Origin: Solirubrobacterales bacterium 70-9
GTDB lineage: Bacteria > Actinomycetota > Thermoleophilia > Solirubrobacterales > 70-9
NCBI GenBank assembly: GCA_001898095.1
Contig: MKSH01000006.1
Location: 30,821 to 36,275 of the forward strand
Direction: 5' to 3'
Length of the DNA stretch: 5,455 nt
Position numbers and translations under genes: made by a program. Of this stretch, positions 4,965-5,455 are shown in pieces; position 1 is the stretch's first letter; the number at the start of each line of letters is the position of its first letter. The notes under the pieces were generated by a model. That model was given only the letters and a program-made list of their open reading frames with translations. It made no database searches and had not been told where the DNA came from.

Positions 4965-4971
4965 AAAGGAG
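4965..4971 (+). promoter_or_regulatory. Shine-Dalgarno deciding the TTG start of the hydrolase
   Basis: AAAGGAG at 4965-4971 is seven bases before TTG 4979. No ATG or GTG in the same frame lies at a workable distance, and a second TTG at 4985 is farther away. The site abuts the 3' strand of the riboswitch closing stem. Confidence 0.65.
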
Positions 4972-4978
4972 ATCGGTT

Positions 4979-5455
4979 TTGCGGTTGTCCCCTCACGGGT
5001 TCGGGTGGAAAGTTCGTCTGGCGTTGGCGACGGGAGTTGTCGCCGCGATCGCCTTCCCCGCCACGGCGCTCGGCGCGGGCGGTGGCCTGACCGCGGCCGG
5101 CGTCAGCACCGACAAAGGTGAACCGGCCACCGAATCGACTCCGACGCCGGGCTCGACCGAATGCACCACCACCCCGGAAGGGACCCGCACCTGCCTGCCG
5201 GTCGCCCCGGCGGCTTTGGTGCTCGGTGTCGCCGCGCCGCCGGAAACGGCGCCGCCCGCGGTGAAAGCCGCGATCGCCGCCGCCAACCTCATCCACACCC
5301 GCCCCTACATCTGGGGTGGCGGGCACGCCCGCTGGTGGAGCCCCGGCTACGACTGCTCGGGTGCCGTCAGCTTCGCCCTCCACGGCGCCGGCCTGATCAC
5401 CACGCCCATGGACTCCAGCGAAATGATGAATTGGGGCGTGGCGGGCAAAGGCCGT
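4979..5455 (+). CDS. secreted NlpC/P60-family peptidoglycan hydrolase, C-terminus outside window
   Basis: Cell-wall peptidase of the NlpC/P60 (C40) class, expected to cut stem peptides of peptidoglycan outside the cell. 159 residues are visible. The N-terminus has basic residues and a hydrophobic stretch (about 13-31, RLALATGVVAAIAFPATAL) typical of a signal peptide. A Thr/Pro/Ala-rich linker follows, with two cysteines (62 and 72) that could form a disulfide. The catalytic domain starts near residue 96: AANLIHTRPYIWGGGHARWW, then SPGYDCSGAVSFALHGAGL with catalytic Cys126. The His and third polar residue of the triad would lie beyond the window edge. The start is TTG 4979, chosen for the well-spaced AAAGGAG and because it gives a complete signal peptide. 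The c-di-AMP riboswitch directly upstream indicates control by that nucleotide. Confidence 0.9.
   Translation, partial: MRLSPHGFGWKVRLALATGVVAAIAFPATALGAGGGLTAAGVSTDKGEPATESTPTPGSTECTTTPEGTRTCLPVAPAALVLGVAAPPETAPPAVKAAIAAANLIHTRPYIWGGGHARWWSPGYDCSGAVSFALHGAGLITTPMDSSEMMNWGVAGKGR

Overview
This is a high-GC bacterial window. Codons end mostly in G or C, and GTG and TTG starts are used. An NlpC/P60-type wall hydrolase sits behind a ydaO/yuaA-type (c-di-AMP) riboswitch. Together these point to an actinobacterium, and the wording of the hydrolase and cupin proteins would fit the Thermoleophilia/Solirubrobacterales lineage. That placement is an inference from family knowledge, not a search result.

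Layout. Positions 1-1026, minus strand: a two-gene redox/copper unit. An SCO1/SenC lipoprotein is followed, with a GTGA overlap, by a membrane-anchored TlpA-like thioredoxin cut by the window edge. Positions 1101-1798, minus: an alpha/beta hydrolase whose reading frame is broken by one missing base near 1265. Positions 1848-2803, plus: a cupin and a GNAT acetyltransferase sharing one base (TGATG). Positions 2911-4013, minus: a RimJ/RimL-type acetyltransferase overlapping the DNA-3-methyladenine glycosylase I gene. Positions 4177-4713, plus and divergent from these: an O6-methylguanine-DNA methyltransferase. Positions 4837-5455, plus: the riboswitch and the start of the secreted NlpC/P60 protein.

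How they fit together. SCO1 and TlpA are the kind of pair used to deliver copper and reduce cysteines for cytochrome c oxidase assembly outside the membrane. TagI and the methyltransferase repair two different alkylation lesions (N3-methyladenine and O6-methylguanine). They lie either side of a 163-base divergent spacer that carries a perfect 11-bp inverted repeat. The riboswitch ties cell-wall hydrolase expression to c-di-AMP.

The most unusual feature is a pair of palindromic elements about 400 bp apart in opposite orientation (2421-2489 and 2823-2891). They share a 37-39-base core that is almost identical. Each is closed by a perfect stem of 20-21 bp whose outer arms differ in sequence between the copies yet pair perfectly within each copy. 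One copy lies in frame inside the GNAT gene. Removing 75 bp between two GCGAG repeats restores a normal-looking acetyltransferase. The other copy lies between two convergent genes. This resembles the behaviour of protein-inserting palindromic elements such as those of Rickettsia, but the sequence is not one I recognise.
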